Assembly: GCA_020722085.1 (NCBI GenBank)
Contig: DYLN01000028.1
Span: 1-32,460, forward strand
Reading direction: 5' to 3'
Length of the DNA: 32,460 nucleotides
Source: Melioribacter roseus
Lineage (GTDB): Bacteria > Bacteroidota > Ignavibacteria > Ignavibacteriales > Melioribacteraceae
Position numbers and translations under genes: made by a program. The notes below the pieces were generated by a model. That model was given only the letters and a program-made list of their open reading frames with translations, did no database searches and was not told where the DNA came from. Shown one piece after another: positions 8,329 through 16,561 of this stretch (position 1 is its first letter; every line of letters begins with the position of its first letter).

Positions 8329-10288
8329 GATTCTCTCCTGGCGGAATTTCCTGCATGAGTTTCTTTTTCTTCTTTTCTTTTAATGCCCGGGGCAGCCATA
8401 ATAAAGTATGAACACCGAAGAAAGTAAAAGTGCCGGCTAACAGTATAGTCATAAACCAGAATGTGTAGAATAAATAAGGATATTTTTCTTTATTATGATG
8501 TGTTGCATGCGTCAAATATCCGACAAACATTCTGTTGGAATTAGAATGACATTTCTTGCATGTCTCAACAATATGACCTCTGCTTAATGTTGAAGCAGGA
8601 TCTTCCGGCGGCAGTATTTTATGAGAACCGTGGCAGTCAGAACATTTTGCAGCCCGTGCCTCTCCAAGTTTTGAAACTTTTCCGTGGAAAGTATCGAAGT
8701 ATGTTTTCGTGACGTCTTCGTGGCACTGCCCGCATTGATTTATAATCTGCTGTCTAAATAGACTTAAATCCGTTCGAGCAATTTGGTGCGACTGGTGGCA
8801 GTCGTTGCACGCAGGTAATTTTTTATCTGTTTTTGTTACAGTTGGACTGTGAATGCTGTTCTTAAAATCTTCGTATACGCCAAGGTGGCATTTTGCACAT
8901 GTAGTTGCAATATTATTAGGATTTACAGTCGAACGCGGATCGGAAGGAGGCAGCTCTTTGTGAGTTGTATGGCAGTCGATACAAGTAGCAGTAACAAGCA
9001 AGCCGCTCTGCAGCAGTCCCTTTCCATGAATACTCATTGAGTAATTTTTGACAATGTGCTCGTTTCCTTTGGCAATCATTCTCGAAGCTTTAGCTCCGTC
9101 ACGGTGGCATTCCGAGCAAAGAGAGGGAATATTTTTTGAGAAAGTGGAGGACGTTAAATTGCTTTTGGGAAGCATATCGTGTATTCCATGACAATCGGTA
9201 CAATACGGTGCATCCGTATTCCCTTGATAGTGAAGAGTTCCATGTATGCTTGTTTGGTAATCCAATACTTCTTGAGAATGGCACATCGAACAATCAACCG
9301 AACCGCTGTTGAGGCAAACCGGATTTTTCGATTTGCTGATGTTTACATGGCATTTAATACATGAATTTGTTCCATGAACAGATTCTCTGAATTTAACGAT
9401 ATCGACATAAAGAGAAATTTTTTTGTCACCTTCAATTTTGTAAAGGTCTTTGTTGCTGTGGCATTTCATACACATTTCATCTGGGAAGCTGTCGTCGTAA
9501 AATACTTTTCTAACTCTATGAGGTTGATGACAGTCGAAGCAAACGGGAATTTTATTCGGCTCTTTTTCCCAAAGTTCTCCGCGAATTACTTTTTGATGTA
9601 CCTGTTCTATTTGTCTATGGCACTGTGTGCATGTCTTTGTAACGTTATTTCTATTAATTGTTGAATTAGGATTCTGTGGAGCCAAAATATTGTGCGAAGT
9701 GTGACAGCTTGTACAAACTGCGGTTACAATCAGTCCGCGTTTAAATAATCCTTCTCCGTGAATGGATTCCTGGTAATCTTCAAGAATATGCTTTTCAGTT
9801 ATAAAACGAAGTTTTGAAACCGGTGTCCCTTCTTTATGACATGTTCCGCACAAAGATGGAACATTCATTACATAAGTTTTGGATTTTGGATTTTTTGAGG
9901 AAAGAATATCGTGCTTACTATGGCAGTCATTACATTTCGGTGCGAGGTAAACTCCCTTTTGAGATGCCTGACCATGCAAACTTTTTTTGTATTGTGAAGC
10001 TTCGTTATCGTGGCAGACAGAGCAATCGACTTTTTGCAGTTTTTCTTCGTGAGGAAGATTGTTTGGGTCAACGTCACTGTGGCAGCCAGTACAGCTTATT
10101 TCTTCATGAACTGAACCTGCAAATGCTTTTCCATTTACAAAAAGTGAAACTTCTTTTCCGCCGCGTTCGGCGGTTAATGTTCTCTCACCGTGACAATCTA
10201 AACAAACCTGGTCATCTTTACTTTGTGCGGAAAGCGCACTTGCAGCGATTAAAGCATAAGCAATAAAAGTTAAAGTATATCTCTTCAT
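8321..10288 (-). CDS. 19-heme cytochrome c with C-terminal membrane anchor
   Basis: A 655-residue protein with a Sec signal (residues 1-21, ending LSAQ), 19 CXXCH motifs from CLDCH to CKKCH, and one transmembrane helix near residues 603-630 (FYTFWFMTILLAGTFTFFG) followed by a Lys-rich cytoplasmic tail. The heme region contains two long repeats. The stretch with NPKSKTYVMNVPSLCGTCH and ESIHGEGLFKRGLIVTAVC recurs as SSTFSKNIPSLCSECH and MSIHGKGLLQSGLLVTATC. It should be anchored in the inner membrane with its hemes in the periplasm and paired with the overlapping cytochrome b gene. The 294-bp upstream gap contains a dispersed repeat and no clear promoter. Confidence 0.92.
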   Translation of the reverse strand: MKRYTLTFIAYALIAASALSAQSKDDQVCLDCHGERTLTAERGGKEVSLFVNGKAFAGSVHEEISCTGCHSDVDPNNLPHEEKLQKVDCSVCHDNEASQYKKSLHGQASQKGVYLAPKCNDCHSKHDILSSKNPKSKTYVMNVPSLCGTCHKEGTPVSKLRFITEKHILEDYQESIHGEGLFKRGLIVTAVCTSCHTSHNILAPQNPNSTINRNNVTKTCTQCHRQIEQVHQKVIRGELWEKEPNKIPVCFDCHQPHRVRKVFYDDSFPDEMCMKCHSNKDLYKIEGDKKISLYVDIVKFRESVHGTNSCIKCHVNISKSKNPVCLNSGSVDCSMCHSQEVLDYQTSIHGTLHYQGNTDAPYCTDCHGIHDMLPKSNLTSSTFSKNIPSLCSECHRDGAKASRMIAKGNEHIVKNYSMSIHGKGLLQSGLLVTATCIDCHTTHKELPPSDPRSTVNPNNIATTCAKCHLGVYEDFKNSIHSPTVTKTDKKLPACNDCHQSHQIARTDLSLFRQQIINQCGQCHEDVTKTYFDTFHGKVSKLGEARAAKCSDCHGSHKILPPEDPASTLSRGHIVETCKKCHSNSNRMFVGYLTHATHHNKEKYPYLFYTFWFMTILLAGTFTFFGVHTLLWLPRALKEKKKKKLMQEIPPGENHE

Positions 10289-10500
10289 CTAGTATGACTT
10301 TTTTAAGCGCTAAAAACAATCAAAAACCATGCTCGTCTGAATCGACCATTTTGCATGAAGATTCGCTGGTTTTGGATTAAAAGACAAAATATTCACAATA
10401 AAATTTGAGAAAACAATAACTGTATCCCTTCTTTTTTACTATTAATGAGAATTTCATTATCAATTATAAACCGATAAAAAGTTATGGTATCCTAATTGAG

Positions 10501-10587
10501 AGGCAAGCCCGCTCCAACTGCGAAGCGAGCATTGAGTATTGATTATTTTTTAGCAGCAATTAATTTTCAATAATCAATTCTCTCAAT
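10501..10587. repeat. Composite repeat: REP-like core copy 2 plus AT-rich inverted arms
   Basis: The GC-rich core cccgctccaactgcgaagcg begins at 10508, in the opposite orientation to the copy at 651..690. It is followed by an imperfect inverted repeat: ATTGAG and TTGATTATT (10531..10547) against AATAATCAA and CTCAAT (10569..10587). The same caataatcaatactcaat words flank copy 1. It lies 3' of the response regulator stop at 10583, overlapping it slightly, and the hairpin could also act as a weak terminator. The rest of the gap, 10289..10500, shows only a near-miss TAnnTTTG box. Confidence 0.6.
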
Positions 10588-11740
10588 CCCTCTTAAAAAA
10601 TTTTGACACTACTACATACCAATCTTTTTCTTCCAATTTTTGCAATTGTCCAGTAAACAATTCTTCGAAATCCTTTTGCTCTTTTTCTTTTTTAAGGTGT
10701 TCATTAATAAATTTTACATAAGCATCGATTTCGCTTTGGTAGAAAGAAACGGCTGACTTTCCAATTTTCAGATTTTTTAATTCCGTGTCGAGGTTATCGG
10801 CATCAATTGAGCATATCCAGTTTCTTTCATAAGGTGTAAAGCTCAGAGATGATAAATTCTCGGCAAGGTCATGATTAATTTTTGAAACGTGACCGCTCAA
10901 CGGAGAATTGAAAGTAATTCTCTTCTTGTTTTGTTTTATGCTGAATAACGGCTGCCCTTGCGTTATTTTCATTCCGAGGTTTGGAAATTCAATGTCGTCA
11001 ATTTCACCGATTAATTTTTTTGCAAAGTCGTCAATTCCGATTCTTACCGTTCCGTCCTGTGCTACTGCTGCCCAAGTATGTGTTTCGGAAATAAAAACGC
11101 CGCCGGGAATTGAAAACTCGCTTTTGCTTAATTTTTCCGATTCTAATAGGTGTGCAATATGAACACGCGGTTTTAATTGCTTATTAATTTTATCCTGGCG
11201 CTTTATCAATGAGTTGTTTGTGAATTTAAGCAATTCATCTTCCGTAAAGGGTTTTTGAACATAATCCATGGCACCGTATTTCATACATTCTACGGCGGTT
11301 TCAACAGTAGCATAACCGGTTATTATTATCACATCGATATCGGGTCTCAGATTTTTCACAATTTTTGTGACTTCAACACCGTCCATTTCCGGCATTTTTA
11401 AATCGGTGTAAACGAAATCATAGTGATGGGATTTTATTAAGTTGATTGCTTCCGGACCGGAGTTTACGGTATCAACAGAAAAGCCGTCGAGGACAAGAAT
11501 TTTTCTAAAGCTGTCCAGAATTACATCTTCATCGTCAACACAAAGTATTTTTGCTTTTGGATTTGGTACCTCGGCACGTTTTAATGAAACCGCTTCTTTG
11601 CTGAAATCAACAGCAAGACTTTCTTCCAAAATTGCAGCTCTTTCCTTGCGGATTTTTCTTGCTTGTATGTTTTTAATTGCAAATCTAATGATGATGTCTG
11701 CAATGACAAATATTATTAATGCGAGAATAAATAGTGGCAT
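10583..11740 (-). CDS. Membrane-anchored response regulator with GcvH-like domain
   Basis: A 385-residue protein with one N-terminal membrane helix (residues 2-22), a basic linker, a receiver domain at about 64-180 (acidic pair Asp69/Asp70, phosphoacceptor Asp113, Thr141, Lys163), and then a domain at about 219-325 resembling glycine-cleavage H protein (THTWAAV, DGTVRIGI, NSPLSGHV, NWICSI). The lipoyl-lysine position of GcvH, eight residues before the Pro of the P-x-S-G motif, is Lys272 here, so lipoylation is possible. A helical tail follows. There is no DNA-binding or enzymatic output domain. A good ribosome site (aaggagatg) supports the start. It follows a second receiver-GcvH protein and a heme sensor kinase, which probably phosphorylates it. 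What the GcvH-like part senses or binds is unknown. Confidence 0.88.
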   Translation of the reverse strand: MPLFILALIIFVIADIIIRFAIKNIQARKIRKERAAILEESLAVDFSKEAVSLKRAEVPNPKAKILCVDDEDVILDSFRKILVLDGFSVDTVNSGPEAINLIKSHHYDFVYTDLKMPEMDGVEVTKIVKNLRPDIDVIIITGYATVETAVECMKYGAMDYVQKPFTEDELLKFTNNSLIKRQDKINKQLKPRVHIAHLLESEKLSKSEFSIPGGVFISETHTWAAVAQDGTVRIGIDDFAKKLIGEIDDIEFPNLGMKITQGQPLFSIKQNKKRITFNSPLSGHVSKINHDLAENLSSLSFTPYERNWICSIDADNLDTELKNLKIGKSAVSFYQSEIDAYVKFINEHLKKEKEQKDFEELFTGQLQKLEEKDWYVVVSKFFKRD

Positions 11741-11761
11741 TATTCATCTCCTTATGTTAAT

Positions 11762-11790
11762 CAAATTTATTTCGTTTCAATTATTTCAAT
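11762..11790 (-). promoter_or_regulatory. Candidate promoter for the membrane-anchored regulator
   Basis: TAAATTTG on the minus strand (11762..11769) is an exact TAnnTTTG match, with ATTG 17 nt upstream (11787..11790). It lies in the 77-bp gap between the two receiver-GcvH genes and would let the second regulator be expressed separately from the kinase and first regulator. Confidence 0.42.
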
Positions 11791-11817
11791 GTATATATAA
11801 TCCGTGAAAATTCGTGT

Positions 11818-12609
11818 CTATGACCTATCCGAGCTGCACGGTATTAATTTTTTAATTTCATATTCGTATTCAGTTGGGATATATCTGTAAATCCATCCTT
11901 CAAAGTACGGGTCTTTCTCTACAAGCGAAGGATTGCTGATTAATTTTTCGTTTACTAAAATTATTTTGCCGCTCAAAGGCGAAAGCAGATGATGCGTTAA
12001 GTTTTCTTCGGTCTCAAACCATGCACACGTCTGTCCCTGCACCGTTTGATCATCTATGTTCATTACACTTATCTTTTTGATTGTGTTGATTGTTTTTGTG
12101 TAAAGATCGGTTGCACCAACTAGAACTGTTCCGTCGTAATCAAGATTCATCCATGCAGAATAGCCGAGGCGGTAATATTTTGCGGGACAGGGGACATAAA
12201 CAAACTCCGATTTTGTTCCTGTCCTCGACTTTAGCAGTTTCCAGTAATTTAAACCTCTGTGGATTATACTGACAAGCTCATCGGTTGTAAACGGTTTTGG
12301 GATAAATCCAATTGCTCCTTGATATAAAGACTGCACGGCATTTTCAACAGTGGAGTAACCTGTTGTAATAATTATCGGTATATCAATTTTTCGCCTTTCA
12401 ATTTCATTAATAAATTGAAATCCATCGATTTCAGGCATCATTATATCGCAAACAATAAGCTTGAATTTATCTTTCTGGAGACGTTCCAATGCTTTGTGAG
12501 CGTTCAGTTCGCCCGCAGCAGAAAATCCTTCCATCGAAGCAATCTTAATCACCGAGTCGATTATTACCTGCTCATCATCTACAATTAATATGTCATATTT
12601 TTCTGCCAT
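11818..12609 (-). CDS. Soluble response regulator with GcvH-like domain lacking the lipoyl lysine
   Basis: A 263-residue cytoplasmic protein with a receiver domain at residues 4-122 (Asp11/Asp12, phosphoacceptor Asp55, Thr83, Lys105) followed by a GcvH-like domain at about 148-248. GcvH landmarks are clear: DGTVLVGATD, SPLSGKI and LVEKDPYFEGWIY. The residue at the lipoyl-lysine position is Asn203, so this copy should not be lipoylated. There is no DNA-binding domain. The gene starts 19 bp after the heme-containing sensor kinase, making the kinase its obvious partner. Output may be protein-protein interaction. Proteins joining a receiver to a GcvH-type domain exist in anaerobic bacteria, but I know of no established function. 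Confidence 0.88.
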   Translation of the reverse strand: MAEKYDILIVDDEQVIIDSVIKIASMEGFSAAGELNAHKALERLQKDKFKLIVCDIMMPEIDGFQFINEIERRKIDIPIIITTGYSTVENAVQSLYQGAIGFIPKPFTTDELVSIIHRGLNYWKLLKSRTGTKSEFVYVPCPAKYYRLGYSAWMNLDYDGTVLVGATDLYTKTINTIKKISVMNIDDQTVQGQTCAWFETEENLTHHLLSPLSGKIILVNEKLISNPSLVEKDPYFEGWIYRYIPTEYEYEIKKLIPCSSDRS

Positions 12610-12628
12610 GTTTAAATCAAATTTCCTT

Positions 12629-14533
12629 TTATAACGGCAGCCTGATAGTAAAAGTTGTTCCTTTTCCTACTTCGCTTTCAACATTGATAGTTCCGTTGTG
12701 AATTTCGATTATTCCCCAAATAACCGATAGACCCAGTCCGGTCCCTTTTTGACCTTTTGTTGAGAAAAACGGTTCGAATATTTTGCTTAAGTGCTCTTTC
12801 GGAATTCCGCAGCCGGTATCTTTAATTATTATTTCGACAAACTTCCGTTTTCCGCTGCTGTCTACGATATCCCATTTCTGCCAGTGATCGTTGAATTTTG
12901 CACAGCCTCTTAAGTAACCGTCGTTGGGAATTTTTATTTTGTAAATTTCTTCCCCGCACTGCGGGCATTTTTCATTTTTATCTATCAAAGAAATATCGCA
13001 GACGGGACAAACAATATTGACTGGCTTTCCTTTATCGATTTTAATTCCGTAATCATTTTTGTGCCTGCCGTAAACAGGATCAAGATAAATAAATCCTTCT
13101 TTCCCGCCATTTTTGATTTTTAATTTTATTGAAGCGAGTCCTTCTATTTTGTGTTCGTTATCCATCAGATTGTGGTTTTTTTCGCAGACTGCATTTTTAA
13201 TAGTTACCACACCTTCGGGAGGTAAACTAATTTCGGAAGTTTTAATTGATATTCTGCCTCCGTTTCTTCCAATTGAATCATTTGCGTTGACGAGCAGATT
13301 CATGAATACCTGCTGCATCTGATTTGCATCGGCTGTTACTTTCGGAAGGTTTTCATCATAAAGTTTCTCGACCACTACGTTATTTAATTTTAGTTGATTG
13401 TTAACAACACCAATTGATCTGTCAATTATTTCATTAATATTAATACTGCTTTTCTTTGGTGTTGATTGGCGAGCAAAATCCAGAAGACCTTTAACAATTT
13501 CCCGGCTTCTCATGGTTTCGCGTACAATAACGTTCAAGTCTTCCTGCATTTCCGGATTGTCTTTAGTTCGTTTTAATAAGTAGCTGCTGTAGGTTAAAAC
13601 ACCGGTTAAAGGATTATTGATTTCGTGTGCAACTCCGGCAGCAAGCTGCCCAAGCGAAGCCATTTTTTCCGATTGAAAAATCTGCATTTGCATATCTTTC
13701 AATTTTTTTGTCATGTTATTAAATGACTGAGCTAAAATGCCGAGTTCATCAGTGCCTGCTTCTTTAATTGCGTAATTTAAGTTTCCCAAGCCGACTTGAT
13801 TAGTTGCATTTACAAGTTCTTTGACGGGTTTATCAACCCAGCGTTTAACGAAAAGAGCAATGATTAAACCGATAGCACTTATTGCAATCAGAGCAAAAAT
13901 TAAACCATGCATTTCGTTATCACCAATTTTTTTATCGATATCTTTTAAATGAATGGAGACATCGAGTACACCCAACACTTTTGCCGAGGTAGGATGTGCA
14001 TGGCATTCGGCTTCGTAGCACGATCTTTCGTTATAAATTGGATTTATTACGCCTAAAATTCTGGAAGAATCCTGTTCCGATCTGTAAATTCTTGTTCTGT
14101 CATTGATTGCCAATTTTTCCAAAGGCTTATTTGCTGCATGGCATGCATAGCAGCTTTCGGCGTATTTATCGAGCATCTTTCCGATATCTTCCAGCCTATT
14201 CGAATAAATAATTTCGCCGTCTTTATTGAATACTCTTAGTGCATAAATTGCAGGGTCTTTTCCGATTGTATTAATAATATCATGAATCATCTCGCGCTGG
14301 TTTAACATCATTCCATGGCGGGTGCTGTTTTTAACTGCTTCACTTAATTCAAGCGCATGCCGTTCAACCTCACCTAGAAGAATGTTTGTTTCTGATTTTA
14401 AGTTAAAGTAAGTGTAACCTCCGATAATTACTATAGCAGTTATACCAACAATAAAAATTAATTTAAAGCCGATCTTTCTAAACATTGTTTTTAATACCCA
14501 AAGTTTTTTGAATGCACATCCTAATTTTTTCAT
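12629..14533 (-). CDS. Sensor histidine kinase with periplasmic c-type heme motifs and zinc-ribbon insert
   Basis: A 634-residue membrane kinase. Helices at about 24-43 and 211-231 bracket a periplasmic sensor domain carrying two heme-attachment motifs, CYACH (128-132) and CYEAECH (172-178, a CX4CH). Then come HAMP, a HisKA domain with phosphoacceptor His303 in AHEINNP, and the ATPase domain (N box NANDS, G1 DTGCGIP, G2 GTGLGL). Between N box and G1, roughly residues 435-562, is a large insertion holding a zinc-ribbon pattern CPVC (509-512) and CPQC (523-526). The heme sites suggest sensing of redox state or a gaseous ligand. Placed among cytochrome operons and directly upstream of a receiver gene, it probably reports periplasmic redox state. 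Met17 is an alternative start, as neither has a strong ribosome site. Confidence 0.9.
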   Translation of the reverse strand: MKKLGCAFKKLWVLKTMFRKIGFKLIFIVGITAIVIIGGYTYFNLKSETNILLGEVERHALELSEAVKNSTRHGMMLNQREMIHDIINTIGKDPAIYALRVFNKDGEIIYSNRLEDIGKMLDKYAESCYACHAANKPLEKLAINDRTRIYRSEQDSSRILGVINPIYNERSCYEAECHAHPTSAKVLGVLDVSIHLKDIDKKIGDNEMHGLIFALIAISAIGLIIALFVKRWVDKPVKELVNATNQVGLGNLNYAIKEAGTDELGILAQSFNNMTKKLKDMQMQIFQSEKMASLGQLAAGVAHEINNPLTGVLTYSSYLLKRTKDNPEMQEDLNVIVRETMRSREIVKGLLDFARQSTPKKSSININEIIDRSIGVVNNQLKLNNVVVEKLYDENLPKVTADANQMQQVFMNLLVNANDSIGRNGGRISIKTSEISLPPEGVVTIKNAVCEKNHNLMDNEHKIEGLASIKLKIKNGGKEGFIYLDPVYGRHKNDYGIKIDKGKPVNIVCPVCDISLIDKNEKCPQCGEEIYKIKIPNDGYLRGCAKFNDHWQKWDIVDSSGKRKFVEIIIKDTGCGIPKEHLSKIFEPFFSTKGQKGTGLGLSVIWGIIEIHNGTINVESEVGKGTTFTIRLPL

Positions 14534-14593
14534 ATCCCATATTTTTGTTCAGCAACATTCCTAATACATATTTGTTTGAAAATAATCATTGAA

Positions 14594-16552
14594 TTATTTG
14601 ATTAATAACATTTTCTTAATGGAAGTATTATTACCGGCAGTTAATTTATAAATATAAGTTCCACTTGGTAATTCTGCTGCATTAAATTCCACCTCATATT
14701 TACCGGCTGATTTGGTTTCGCTGACAAGGGTGACAATTTCTTGCCCGAGAAGATTAAATACCTTTAACGTTACAAAACTGTCCTCAGGTAGCGAGTAATG
14801 TATTCTTGTTAGAGGATTAAATGGATTTGGATAGTTTTGCTCAAGGAAATAATTTATAGGTGTTTGGGTTGTCTCATGTTCTTTGGCAAGCGAAGTTTCC
14901 TGTTTCTCATAATTACTTTGCACAACGGAAAATTCCGGTGGAGGATATGAAACAACATCAATGTAGAGTTCATTTGAAGTTTTTGTAGTGCTTGTAGCGT
15001 CGGTAACTATACATCTCAACTTGAAATCTCGCAAATCATTAGGATTGTATGTTTTGCTCAGGTAAGGTGAGTTTGTACCGATAGAAATCCATTCATTACT
15101 TGGCAGAGCGTTAATTATTATTTCACCGTCTTTAGTCTTGTCTTTATCTTTTGCTTTTTTTCCCTTTTTAACACTTTCGTAAGTTTGTAAATAACCGACA
15201 CCATCCAGACACATTATTTGCCAATTATAAGTGAATGGCTCTATTCCGTTTAGTAGACCAACATACCAATGACATGTTACTCCGGCATATAGTGTTACAT
15301 CACCCCCAATAGAAACCGAGGTTAGAGGCATAGGTAATAAACTAGCTTCTTTTGCAAACCAGTAAAGTAGTCCTGCGGTTGCACGAATTGCTTGAGGGAA
15401 CATATGATTACGAACATTCATGATGCTATTATAATCAAAAGGTCCATTTATGCTTGTTGGTACTCCAAAATTTGGGATATTAAGTGAATTTAAGTAACTT
15501 ATTTCTTCAGATAATGGATTTCCAGAAAAATAGTCATTATTTGCCCTGTAATGTGGACCCTGCGTTGCAAAATGATTTGCCATTTGATTTGTTGTATACA
15601 TTAGAAAATGTAAAGGATTAGAAGATTGATAAGGATTAATATAACCACCAACCTTAGTTAAAGTATTTTGATAATCCCAATAGTAATCATATCCAAAATA
15701 TTCTTCGTAATAATCAGGTATTAGTGCATCGTCGTCACCGTGAGGATCAATATTTGTGTGTGCGGGAACACTCATATCTTGTAAAAGATGACACATTCTG
15801 CCTAAAATTTCAAATGAGAGTATATCAAAAAAACTGGCATATGTACCACTATTAAGTGAACTCCAATGTTGTTGTAGAAATTTAATAGGGTTATTATAAA
15901 TAGTTTGTTGCCCGGTTAGCCAGGTTACTTTGGTAACATAAGTATTTTTATACAAATCAATTAGTGAATTATAATGGAAAGTTACTATTGCTCTTTGTGT
16001 AGCACAATATCCGCTACCGTCCGGTTGTGTTGGAAAACCATACAGAATTAATTCAATATTTAAATCGAAACCACCGTTTGCAAAGGCAACCATTTTTTGA
16101 TAAGCGTTTTCCATAGTGAATGTTTCAACTGCTAATACACCTAGAATATGAGCGCCAGCTGTCATAGTAGTATTAGTATTATCTCCATCATCGGCATACC
16201 AAAAATGCGTTATACTTGAATAATATTCATTGTTATTATTTGCAAATTTAATTAAGGATTTAAAAAAATCTAAGGAGGCGCCAGCCGGCAAATGGTAATT
16301 AGAATAGCCATATACAACATCTTCCATATCTTCTCTCCAGGCTCCTGTTGTAATAAACCCTAACTGCCACGGACCTGGACCAACATAATAAGATTCTAGA
16401 CCACCAATTCTGTCTTTCATTATTCTAATATCTCCCCCCAATTGATATTTAAGAAGGTTATAGGCTTGTAAAGAAATGTACTGATGTACGTGTTGTTTAT
16501 AAGCAAATACAAAGCTTGATAAAATAATTAAACAAAAAAATATCCTTTTCAT
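14594..16552 (-). CDS. T9SS-secreted zinc phospholipase C-like protein
   Basis: A 652-residue exported protein with a signal peptide at residues 1-17. The region to about 410 carries metal-ligand spacing of zinc-dependent phospholipase C: an early His-rich start (KQHVHQYIS), THFWYADD, and GRMCHLLQDMSVPAH followed by PHGDDD and YYEEY. The H-x3-D-x5-H series matches the family's zinc ligands. A middle region (about 415-560) looks immunoglobulin-like. Residues from about 572 to the end form a T9SS type A sorting domain with NYPNPFNP and a KMLLIK end. It should be exported across the outer membrane and act on phospholipids or a related phosphodiester. It is AT-richer in feel than its cytochrome neighbours and has no obvious electron-transfer role. 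A ribosome site (aggagctg) precedes the ATG. Confidence 0.82.
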   Translation of the reverse strand: MKRIFFCLIILSSFVFAYKQHVHQYISLQAYNLLKYQLGGDIRIMKDRIGGLESYYVGPGPWQLGFITTGAWREDMEDVVYGYSNYHLPAGASLDFFKSLIKFANNNNEYYSSITHFWYADDGDNTNTTMTAGAHILGVLAVETFTMENAYQKMVAFANGGFDLNIELILYGFPTQPDGSGYCATQRAIVTFHYNSLIDLYKNTYVTKVTWLTGQQTIYNNPIKFLQQHWSSLNSGTYASFFDILSFEILGRMCHLLQDMSVPAHTNIDPHGDDDALIPDYYEEYFGYDYYWDYQNTLTKVGGYINPYQSSNPLHFLMYTTNQMANHFATQGPHYRANNDYFSGNPLSEEISYLNSLNIPNFGVPTSINGPFDYNSIMNVRNHMFPQAIRATAGLLYWFAKEASLLPMPLTSVSIGGDVTLYAGVTCHWYVGLLNGIEPFTYNWQIMCLDGVGYLQTYESVKKGKKAKDKDKTKDGEIIINALPSNEWISIGTNSPYLSKTYNPNDLRDFKLRCIVTDATSTTKTSNELYIDVVSYPPPEFSVVQSNYEKQETSLAKEHETTQTPINYFLEQNYPNPFNPLTRIHYSLPEDSFVTLKVFNLLGQEIVTLVSETKSAGKYEVEFNAAELPSGTYIYKLTAGNNTSIKKMLLIK

Positions 16553-16561
16553 AGACAGCTC

